Below are positions 45,401-55,600 of a DNA stretch of 64,000 bases, piece after piece. The notes under the pieces are model-generated. The model had not been told where the DNA came from, made no database searches, and worked only from the letters and a program-made list of their open reading frames with translations. The number at the start of each line of letters is the position of its first letter. Positions within the stretch are counted from its first letter, which is position 1. A program made the translations under genes and the position numbers. The DNA is from Bolinopsis microptera (Eukaryota > Ctenophora > Tentaculata > Lobata > Bolinopsidae). The DNA is taken from positions 15,699,628 to 15,763,627 of the forward strand of contig NC_087075.1 in NCBI RefSeq assembly GCF_026151205.1, in the 5' to 3' direction.

Positions 45401-48400
45401 AAGTTATAATATTACATATTAAAGTTATAATATTACATATTAAAGTTATAATATTACATATTAAAGTTATAATATTACAATATATTAAAGTTGTAATATT
45501 ACATATTAAAGTTATAATATTACATATTAAAGTTATAATATTACAATATATTAAAGTTATAATATTACAATATATTAAAGTTATAATATTACATATTAAA
45601 GTTATAATATTACATATTAAAGTTATAATATTACAATATATTAAAGTTGTAATATTACATATTAAAGTTATAATATTACATATTAAAGTTATAATATTAC
45701 ATATTAAAGTTATAATATTACATATTAAAGTTATAATATTACATATTAAAGTTATAATACCTTCCGGGAATTATATCCACTAAAAGTCTCCGACACTGAG
45801 AGCTGATAATTTGCCGATATATCCCGCAAGGGAAGCCAAGGTATTATCAGCATAGACCTCAGACTGGCTGGCGGCAAGTTGTAAAACAAATAACACTGGC
45901 GTTCTATATATTAGACACTATATTGTATCATGCGCACGTATCGGATTACACCCCTTCCAATTCGGAACCGGAAAATATTATAATACATAATTGCTTGGCA
46001 ATTTCGTGCCCGCGCGTTCCCTCCAGCAAGCTGTCGGGAATTATCGCGCTCAGCACTCATTAGCCAAGCTATTATTATATTATAATATTACATATTAAAG
46101 TTATAATATTACATATTAAAGTTATAATATTACATATTAAAGTTATAATATTACATATTAAAGTTATAATATTACATATTAAAGTTATAATATTACATAT
46201 TAAAGTTATGATATTACATATTAAAGTTATGATATTACATATTAAAGTTATGATATTACATATTAAAGTTATAATATTACATATTAAAGTTATAATATTA
46301 CATATTAAAGTTATAATATTACATATTAAAGTTATAATATTACATATTAAAGTTATAATATTACATATTATGTTATTGTTATGCTCGACTTATTGATATG
46401 ATGTTCATCAACTAGACTTGTTGATGTTCATTACTTACTTACAAGTTGAGTTATCTAATCTAGATTGGGTAATAAATTCACGGCGTTTTTCGTCGCCTGT
46501 TTCAATCTATCCGTTATTAATATTTCTACCTGTTAATAACGTGCCATGTTTCTCTTCAGGGGGACCCTCAGCTAGCATGATGACGTCACGTGGTGGTATG
46601 ATGACGTCACAGGCAAGTCCTCTTAACCAGTCAGAGAAAAGATTCGTTGACAGCACCACCTCTCCCATTCACCCCCAGTATTTGGAAAACAAAGAGAACT
46701 TCAGCCCTTCCCCTCAGACAAGATTCCAGCCAGATCAGAGTTGTCAATATAGTTCACCTCCAGTACCTAACCAAGGTGAGTTCCATTTTTCAGCTGAACA
46801 ACAGTTTTAAATGAGATTACTAGGAGTTGGTTTTGTTATGGTTAGGGAGGGGGTACCAATGGTACCCCCCCGTTAGGGATCGTTCACATATTGCGTAAGC
46901 TAAACTTTCGTAATTTTTCTATTTTAGACCCCTTTTCCGTAAGCCACTTTACTCACAGCTATTGTGTAGAAATAACACTAGAGTAAGCTTTCCAAACATT
47001 CCTCCTCCAAAACTTCCTGCTTACGTAATTAATGTGAACAATCTCTTTGACAGTATCGAATTCTGTACTTGAGTTGATAAAATTCAAAATGTTAACATTT
47101 CCTGAGAAACTAAATCGCTTCCTTCTCGCAGGTATGGATGTAAAACCCCAGAGATTACACTTCAACTTCCCTAGCCCAGGTCCCGTGGGCACTAGTCACG
47201 TGGGCCCAGCGCCTGACCAGACCGGACTACCGCCCCCACAGACTCCCAACCCCGCCACACCCATCATGGGGCCCTCCCTCGACCAGTCAGCTGCTGTTCT
47301 GGGACCTAGCCCTGGGTATTACAACAGAACAGATAGCGGCACTTCTGCGGGGTATCCCAGAACAAACTTACCAGAAAGTGCTAGATTACCGCATCCGGAA
47401 CATTCTAGAATACCACAACATTCCAAACTTTCAGTTCCTCTGTCAGAAAGTTCTAGACTGCCTGGTTCAGACCACGTGATAGAACGAGGAGAATCCCTGT
47501 CATCAATTCGACCAACTCTCCAACACGAACACCATGCCAAGGCTCAAGAAGTCCAGGATCAGAGATCACCTCACAGTCCCACACCCAGAGTTCCCACTCA
47601 GTTCAGAGACAGTTCCGAGAAGAACTATCAAGACACTTGCCCACGTGACCAGGGCCCACGTGACCAGGGCCCACGTGATCAGGGCTCACGTGATCATACA
47701 CCTGATGGCCCACGTGACCTGGACCGAGCCGCGCGACCAGCAGAACTACACAAGGCGCCTCACCCGGCCCACAGACCACATCACTTAGGAGGGAGACCTC
47801 CTAACCTACCCTCCCATCTGTTCCCTAACGATACGAGACCTCTCCAATTCCACACCCCACCCCCTACCAGAGGGTTCCAGCCCCCACTACCTTCAGGGCC
47901 CAGATCAGCTAACCTACCTCTACACAACGTTAGAGGAGACTTTCTTCAAACCATGAGACCCAAACAAGAGCCCATGCCTCAACTTGATATGGGGTATTTT
48001 GACGCCGCGCGGGGTCTTGGAGAGAGAGGGCTGTCCCGAAATACCGTCAACATGCCCCTGGACAAAGAGAGAGGAGAGGTGTACCTTGGTAACCCTGGTA
48101 ACAAAGCAGTACCAGACAACTTAGCTGCAGGGTATTTACCTTACCCTGATACGATGAGTAAACCTTATATCCCCGGAGGGGAATTCTTTACGAATAGCTC
48201 TGCTAAAGAGCGATTTAACTTCAGTTTCAAAGAAACTATTGGCAAGATGTTGTCGAAGAAGAAAAATACAGCAGCTTCAGACGTTAATCCGGCGGGGAAA
48301 AGGACCAAGTTTTCCAACGAACAGATCAGAGTTCTGGAGCACTATTATCAGAACGTTAATAAATATGTAACCGGGACAAACAAAGGAACTTTGTGTCAGG

Positions 48401-48483
48401 TTACTGGACTGGAGCTCAGTACTGTGTTGATGTGGTTTCAGAACAAGCGTGCCAGGGAGAAGAAGCAGAAGACTAATGTGTAA
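42497..48483 (+). CDS. homeobox transcription factor, five coding exons
   Basis: Exons 42497-42584, 44289-44419, 44599-45289, 46560-46775, 47132-48483. All junctions are GT-AG and phases agree (1,0,1,1), giving 825 aa. Exon 1 (29 aa) is the least certain. The protein is Pro/Ser/Gln-rich and looks disordered until a C-terminal homeodomain (about 762-821). This has a basic N-arm GKRTKF, helix 1 EQIRVLEHYYQNV, and recognition helix LMWFQNKRAREKKQ. Spacing between the helix 1 landmarks and WFQN is one residue longer than in a 60-residue homeodomain. The recognition helix resembles ZFHX or LIM types, but the class is unassigned. A CACGTGA-rich coding repeat gives the G-P-R-D-Q array near 550. Intron 1 carries the decoy-acceptor array and intron 3 an AT-rich minisatellite. 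A truncated duplicate lies at 61.3-63.5 kb. Confidence 0.82.
42731..42886. mobile_element. possible 155-bp MITE in homeobox intron 1
   Basis: Ends read ATTAGGGGTCGTTCAAATAT and, inverted, ATTAGGGGTAATCACTTTTT, so only the outer 10 bp pair well. Sequences starting TTAGGGATCGTTCACATATT at 46872 and 61902 resemble one end. Weak evidence. Confidence 0.35.
43330..43435 (-). pseudogene. remnant resembling the last exon of the GPCR gene
   Basis: Read on the minus strand, TTCCAG, then CAGGAGACGAAGAACG, then CAAGAAGAACTGGG and CCTCACTACGGAACA parallel the predicted GPCR exon 2 at about 50100-50213 in order and spacing. A stop interrupts it early. It lies antisense inside homeobox intron 1, suggesting the GPCR-homeobox neighbourhood was duplicated earlier. 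Confidence 0.45.
43440..44335 (+). repeat. 59-bp minisatellite containing the homeobox exon 2 splice acceptor (about 15 copies)
   Basis: The unit contains ACTAACCCTCACTCCCCCGC, CAG, GTGACTCAGTGAAGACGAGC and TCCACTGTATTACCCG. Each copy has a pyrimidine tract, a CCGCCAG acceptor and the first 36 bases of exon 2. In all copies but the last the frame reaches TAA just after CCC-GAC; only the final copy (acceptor before 44289) continues as GAC-TCC-ACG into the exon. Every unit also holds TGACTCA, the AP-1 core. Confidence 0.93.
45295..45760. repeat. AT-rich 21-bp minisatellite, first block
   Basis: Units are AAAGTTATAATATTACATATT with minor variants (ACAATATATT). It starts a few bases after the homeobox exon 3 donor. 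It continues at 46080-46372 after a 318-bp unrelated block. The duplicate locus at 61350-61400 has only two or three units. Confidence 0.93.
45761..46079. other. unique, GC-richer block splitting the AT-rich minisatellite
   Basis: About 318 bp of ordinary complexity (CCTTCCGGGAATTATATCCA to AGCCAAGCTATTATTATA) interrupts the 21-bp array. GGGAATTAT near its start and GGGAATTATCGCG near its end are direct, not inverted. No TIR, target duplication or ORF could be shown. It is absent from the duplicate locus. Confidence 0.55.
46080..46372. repeat. AT-rich 21-bp minisatellite, second block
   Basis: Same unit as 45295-45760, about 14 copies, with a local run of ATGATATTAC variants. Reading frames giving repeated ILHIKV are artefacts. 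Confidence 0.92.
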
Positions 48484-50099
48484 AGACTTTAAATTCTTCA
48501 GATACTTTAACATTTTTTATTTATGTGAATGCTTGGTGAGTTCTTAGTTGATTTAGATTTTCTTGAGTCAGATTTATTTTATCGTTACTGTTTTTATATT
48601 ACTCTGCAGGTTGCTTTAATAGATTTGATTTAATTTTAAACCGAACTAATTTATTTTTATAACTTGTTACTTAAGTGCATGAAAACATTTTTAGGACACA
48701 TAATTTTATAATATTTACAAATGTAATATGCGTTTACGTAAAACTTCTCAAATGGTCTGGATTGCGACAAATAGTTATGTTTATGTCAAGGTACTGTATT
48801 CTGCCGACTGTCGAGTAAATGTGTCGCAACATGTGTAGGGATTATTTCTATTTGTTTAATTTTACTGACAATCCTTGAATTTCTTGAACCAATAAATGAT
48901 TAAAAATTGATATTTTATCAAATAATAGAAGTTACTTTTTATACCAAGCCAGTTTTAAAGCTTTATTCAGATTTCTGTCGATCGAAATAATTAAAACTGC
49001 TTCGAAGGGAACTTAATCTACCAAATTATAAGATTATCTAATTACATTTTAATTTGCGAAATGGTTTGATTAAAAAAGGTGAATAACAGATTAAAATATA
49101 TTTACAGTTGTGGGAGATGAATTCATGTAAATAGTAAATTTATTTCATTGCAAAGCTTTAACTTGGAGTGGTTATTGTCTTTATAAAATAAACATTCCGC
49201 TACATCGTATTTACTTTTAGCATCTTGGAAGTTTTGGAAATGTATGAGCATTTGAGTAGTGAAACGAACTTCTTTGTCAAAGTTGTCAAATTTAATATTT
49301 ATTGAACACGAACATAATCTACGAAAATCAAAAGATTCATAATATGTATTTTATTAATCCTAGAACTAGAAGATGAGAAATCAAGATCAGATACCGGGTT
49401 CAATAATTAAATATCATAATTATCGCTACTTAAAATTTGCACAAATAGGCACAGATGAAATATTAAGATTCACATCAGCATTAACTTTCTGTGCACAAAT
49501 AGGAAATCATAATGAAAAATAAAAACATAGAAAGAGATGAATACAAGAGTTAACGAACTGAAATTAAAATGTAATTATTAAACTTAAAGTCAAGGGATAC
49601 CCCTTCGAAATTACAGTAAAGAGTATTCAAACTGAAAGTCTGATCACAAAAATCGATTCTATCCTTGATCCTTTAATCACTCAACCAGACAAGGATGAAT
49701 ATTTGCCACTCAATTTATCTCAAAAAATCCAACACAAATTTATGGATGCGTTCTCCGAATAACCGTTAGAAATAAATGTTCTAGTTTTTAGTAAATGCCA
49801 CATTTAGCTATCGGCGTGGCCGGAGGAGTTTAAGTTCATATTTAACTTATTCTCTTGAGTTTCCTTATCAACGTACGAACATGCTTGATCAAACTGAGGT
49901 TTCGTCAGATGGCGCCTTCTCATCAGGTATTATTCCTCCGCTGTCTTTATCTACAGGGAATAAGTTATAAATATAACATGTCATTTTATTATTAATATTA
50001 TCTATCCATGACTCATTCAACAGGCGTTTTATCAGTATCATATTAGATTTTTAGAAAATACTATCTGTATTGTATTGTAAATATATAACCAAACTTAAA
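48484..50099. other. homeobox 3' flank
   Basis: AT-rich. A polyadenylation-type AATAAA lies at about 48892. Sequence 48484-48990 is duplicated at 63492-64000. Sequence about 49258-49905 is related to 60541-61290. No gene seen. Confidence 0.5.
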
Positions 50100-51354
50100 T
50101 TAATAAAAACGGTAATTTAAAAAACCTGTAATGTGCCGGGAGTTCTGTAGTGAGATCTGGTTAGGCAGTGAATTTTTCTTGTCAGTTGTTTTTATTTCTT
50201 GGTTGTCACCTGCTGAAAATATATTTGATCAGGATTCCTCACTGTGAGTACTGGGTCCATTGCTTGAAAATTGATAAAATAGTGATAAATAATTAGTTGA
50301 GTAATTGTTAGTTAGTCAAGTAACTGTAACAGTGATAGTTGGTTGAATAATTGTTAGTTAGTTAAATAAGTAATAACTGTAACTTACCTGCTGTGGATGT
50401 TATGTTCGAGGTCTGTAACGAAACTAGTAGCGAAACAACCGAACGAATTTTGGAAAGGAGGAATTGTCGGAAACTTCTGATCGTCAGAACGTATATGTAA
50501 AAGTTGGCTACAACATTTATCATCGTCAAGAAAAAGAAAAATTTATAGAATTGGACAAGAAATAACTCGGAGGGATCTTTCATGCAGTTGATGGCGATTT
50601 CGTTAACAGCGTAAGGTAAGGTGGAGATGCAGTAGACTAAAGCAGTGAGGACCACAGTGAGAGTTCCTTGCCATGGAACACTTCCACCAACTCGTCTTGC
50701 AGATTTCCCTGCATCAGCTAGGTACTTCAGTATAGGAACTGTAGTGGCGACGATGATTATGTTTGGAACTATACCGAATATAAATCCCAATATCGGTGTT
50801 ATTGTCTTCCAGGCATCAGAGTTGTGACCATAGTCACAGTTGTAAACTCGGTAGTCAAATTGAACATCATCTTTGTCTACAGCAAGGCATGATATTGGAA
50901 AAATAAGGGAAAAAGCCCAAATGAAGCTGCAAACTTGATGAGCTCCTTTTGTTGACCAACTTGCTGCTCGGAGAGGATATTTGAGTATCAGAAACTTGCT
51001 TGTAGTGAGCATTGCGATGAGAGACATGCTAGCTGGGAAAGCGAGGTAGCTGACGTACACCTCAACATAGCAAAGTGTTTTTCCTAAAACCCACGAGTTG
51101 GCTAGCAAGGAGATAGCAGCAGGAGCAAGGGCAGAGATAGAAAATATTAAATCAGAAACTGCGATGTGCTGGATTGTTGTGACTAAGATTTTGTTAATTT
51201 TGAAGGCGTCCTTCTGGAACGATGCAATCAAGATCAGAGTATCTCCAATAAGGGATGACAGGACGCCAAATAAATGGTAAGACGCCCAAAAGTATCTTTC
51301 TGCATTGTTGTGCATCCCGAATTCGATGTCCGAGTAGTTGTTTGAAGTGGTCAT
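50100..51354 (-). CDS. seven-transmembrane receptor, rhodopsin-like
   Basis: Exon 1 is 51354-50388: 322 codons plus one base, ending at a strong GTAAGT donor. The extra residues read past it (KLQLLLI) are intron. A likely exon 2 follows at about 50213-50100 (acceptor TTTTCAG), adding a short hydrophilic tail. Seven hydrophobic segments are visible: about 24-48, 59-85, 97-118, 138-157, 185-210, 230-252, 265-290. Family marks: TM1 G-D-T in place of G-N, Cys in L-C-Y-V at the TM3 start, TM7 N-F-Y-I-Y in place of NPxxY followed by SFRQFL. The DRY position reads SKF. An orphan class-A-like receptor; ligand unknown. Confidence 0.72.
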
Positions 51355-51469
51355 AACTCCGAAAAGATCTTTAGAGGTGGCTATATATGCTATATATATT
51401 CAATTCATGCTAAAATTCAATTAATTATTGTAATTGTATAATATATGAATATATAATATCATTTATAAG
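51355..51469. promoter_or_regulatory. GPCR upstream region
   Basis: About 115 bp of AT-rich sequence (GCTATATATGCTATATATAT near 51385) between the GPCR start codon and the retroelement remnant. A TATA-like role is possible but unproven. Confidence 0.25.
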
Positions 51470-51910
51470 ATCTTAAGCTCAATATGAAGGAGGATATCGT
51501 GATTTATAGAATCGAAGGCCTTAGCAAAATTAAAATACACAACATGATTTATAATGTTTTCATTCAGAGACAATGCCAAGCTATCACTAAAATCAACCAC
51601 ATTGGTTGTTCATGACTTGTGCTCTATGGAATGCCATGCTGCCTAGGATCAAGAAGGACGTTTGTCAAAGAAAGAAAGTTACTTTTAATAATCCGCCCAA
51701 AATGTTCATGACTTAACAAGTAAGAGATATTGATCTTAGTTTTCAACCTTTTATCTTTCTTAAATATTGGGACAAAATTGGCAAGTTTCCACTCTTGCAG
51801 AATTTTGCCGCTATTGCAGGATCCATGAAAATTTCATGTAATAGAGGATAAGCATTAAGCTATAAACCAATGGACAAATTTTTAAGAATGTTACCGTGTA
51901 TACCATATTA
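51470..51910 (-). pseudogene. degenerate non-LTR reverse transcriptase fragment
   Basis: On the minus strand several frames give RT-like text: LQEWKLANFVPIFKKDKRLK (N-terminal RT region), then SLALSLNENIINHVVYFNFA and KAFDSINHDILL (motif A region). These match jockey/CR1-type LINE RTs. Frameshifts and missing motif C show it is dead. Confidence 0.7.
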
Positions 51911-52607
51911 GCCCTGCGCTTTATTTGAACTAGCAGGAACCCGTCTAACCCTAAAGTGGTGTCAAGACTCGAGAGACTAAAATAATTATTACCTATTTAA
52001 TTCGCGTTTTTGACACCACTTGAGAGTCCAAATTTTGGGCACTAAAATTATTATTCCTTGGCCAATTTTTTATTTTTTCATGCTGATTTGAAGGCCATTA
52101 AAGCATTTGACCCAGTTACTCTAGTAGCAGGGAATAGTTGAGTGTGCACTTCGATGTACACGATTTCTGACAACACAGGGTTTTTTGTTAGATCATTCTT
52201 AACCAAAATCGATTAGGTACGCAATTTGTGTCGCTAGACATAACCCTACAGGGCAAATTTTCTAAATTACCCTCAGTCGCGTATACGGGATTTTTGTATT
52301 TCAGCTCCTAAAGGTCATAGAGACTTAAATTTTAGCTTAAAATTACCGCAATGGCCACATTTATATACAAGTTATGAAGCAACATAAGGTCTCCAGTGCT
52401 TCGTTTTATATATATTGACAAAAAACTGTTTTTTGGCTCAGCGAACCAAAAATGGCACTGAATTTTGGTAACTTGAACTAGGAAGGTCGTAGAGACATGA
52501 ATTTTAGCTTAAAATGACCGCAAACATCATATTTATATACAACTTATAAAGCAATATAAGCCCTTCAAGGCTTATTTGTTAAGATATTGACAAAAATCAG
52601 TCATTTT

Positions 52608-55600
52608 TGTTAATGATGATATTATATAAATAAGTACATCATTATTCATTAAATACCATACTAACATTATTTAATCCATTCTAGGAAAATGATGTGATCT
52701 CGGAGGCTATTCGTCTACCCGACGTTGGTGGTTGCTCTACGGTGGACCAGTGCTACTAGCCACGCCAGTTGCAGTTGTATGTTGGTGGACTTGTGTTAGG
52801 AGTCGTGTTCTTCGGTGTGACAAGTGTGTACTATCGGTGAGAAGATAGATTACAGTTGCAGTGTACGGTCGGTGTGACCAGTGTGTGTACTATCGGTGAA
52901 AAGATAGATTACAGTGTACGGTCGGTGTGACCAGTGTGGACTATCGGTGAATATAAGTCAATTGGATTGTACTTAAGATAGATTCCAGAACGAAGAACTT
53001 CAGAGAAGAACTCCACAGATCTCAACAGAAGACAAGTGATAGTGTCGGTGTATTGTAGAGATCTCAACAGAAGACAAGTAATAGTGTCGGTGTATTGTAG
53101 TAGAGAAGTTACATTGATTGATAGTGTTTTGGGTACTTTATATAATTGAAGTGATTGAGTTATTATATATTGAATTACTATTTACCTTTGTTAGTCATTG
53201 CAGTGCGAGTGCGTAGTGGAGTGTGTTAGTTTGGAAAGCAATTGACTAGGAAAGATTCACTTAGTACAATATTGTGTATTATCTCATTATCAGTGTTCAA
53301 GTAGATAGTATTGTGTATTATCTAAATCTAATTATTCCAGTTTTATAATATCGTGTTTATCTTATTATCATTGGTAGCAGGTAGAGAAAAGATAAAGACA
53401 TGGGAGGAGACCAACCACCTTTGTTGACAGAGGGGATGGATTACTTGAAGTGGAAACGTGAAGTCGGCATCTGGGAGTTGGGAACTTCAATAGCAGCTGC
53501 TAAGCAGGCAGCGGTGTGTGTCTTGAGGATCCAGGATTTCAAGGCAAGAGATTTTGCAACACGCTTAGATGTGACAGAGCTCAAGAAGACTGAAGGTTTG
53601 AAGTACTTGATGGCAGAGCTTGATAAGTATTTTAAAGAGGATAATACTCAGAGTATATTTCTAGGTATAGAAGATCTAGAAAAGTTTGTTAGACCGGAAC
53701 AAATGAAAATGGCAGAATATATCGCTGAGTTCAAGAGACGATTGAACCGGATCGGAGAGTTGTTTAATGACACGAAAGATATTTATCATGATGGGATGTT
53801 GGCATACAGGTTGTTAACTCAGGCCAACCTGACCAAAGATCAACAGATATTGATCAAAGCTGCAATGGGGACTCAAGAGTTGACAAGTAAAGCAATTGAG
53901 GAATGTTTGAAGAGGTGTTTCGGTGACGCTGTTTTCTGTCGTAGATCCAGAATGGAGTTAGACACAGTGAAGATTAAGGTAGAACCTGGATCGGATGTGA
54001 ATTACCATAGGGGTCAGTTTGATGAAAAGGATACTGACATCAGTGGTGATAACGGAGAATATGCATTCTATCAAGGATACAATAATCGAGGCCAAGGAGG
54101 AAGGAAATCGTTCTCTTCTGGCGGTTATAACAATTACTCCAATAGCAGATGGAAATCTGGAAATTACAGCAAACCATGGGAAAGAGACAAACAGCTCAAT
54201 TCAAAAGAAAGGAATAACTCAGACTACAAAGATGAGTTAAATGCTATCAGTCACAAAACTGGCGATGTAGCAAGATGTTCAATTTGTGATTCGAATAAGC
54301 ATTTCCGGGCAGATTGTCAACATAATCCCAATGTTAATGATGTTCGAAAGAAGGATTCGAGCTCAGTGTGTATGTATCAGACGTGCACGAATGGTAAAGA
54401 ATCAAACAAAATTGACAATGACTACTGTGAGACAGTTCTGTTAGTCAATGAGACATTCAACAAGGTGTTGATTGACACTGGGACAACCAATAATGTGTGT
54501 GGTGATGTTTGGTTGAACACATTCTTAGAGTCAATGCCTGAAGAGTTGAAGAAAAAGGTCAGCAAAGTCGAGAGAAACTTGAGTTTTTGTTTTGGAGACG
54601 GACGCGCGGTCGAATCTATCAAATGTGTCATGTTACCCGTCAAGTTGTGTAACAGAGATTTCATGTTAGAAACATTTGTGGTTCCAGGAGAATTACCATT
54701 TTTGTTCTCTAGATGTAGCATGAAGCAACTGGGAGTATCATTAGACATAGAGAATGATCAGATTATGATTGGCGGAGAACGGCAACAACTGAAAGTGACC
54801 AAATCAGGTCATTATGTGGCAGATATCATGTTATGGGAAAATATGAAATCAGAGAAATATACCATTGAACAAACTGGTAGGGAAGAGAGTGTAAGGAAAG
54901 AGGAGATTGTTGATAGTGATAGTGACAGTGAAGATGAATTCTGTCCGAATGAATCAGAGGAAGTAAGCAATGAACCATCAGCAGAAGGAGTGGAAGTTTC
55001 GAGTGGAACTGAACCTTCAATAGAAGAATCTGGTAATGTAGAGACCAGTAGTGAACTAGTGAAGTTAGTTAAGTCAGAAAGTGTCGGTGATGAAAATAGA
55101 GACACAAGTGAGCCTGATGAATTTCAGAGTGCTTCTTCGTCTGATGAGAATCAAGACTGGGTAGATGTAGTAGTCAAGAGGAATAAGGTATTAGACTTTA
55201 AGAGTGAGGATGTCATAAGGTATAAATCAGCAGATCATACCAACGATGTGTGGCAGAGAGCAAGTGTAATTGGACCTGAATGGAAAGAAAATTCTGTAAG
55301 GAAGGAAGACATCAACGTCTGGAACTTGGTGAAAGAACCAGAAGGTACAACAATTCAATTGCGTCTCAGTGAGTGTCAAGTGCAGAAAAAATCACATGAT
55401 TCTCCAGACACAGAGTCTAGTATTGATACTGTGATGATACCAAAGGAGAGATATGGTCAGGTGTGATGTGTAATCAGTTGAAGTGGAAACTATATATTTG
55501 TGCTAACTTGAAGAATCAGAGAGAAGCACGTTCTGATGAAAACAATATATTACTATTAATAGATATATACTATGTGTATTTTATACATATTAATTGAATA

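Noticed and set aside
45164-46396. Frames reading repeated ILHIKV
   Set aside because: Artefact of the AT-rich 21-bp repeat in homeobox intron 3.
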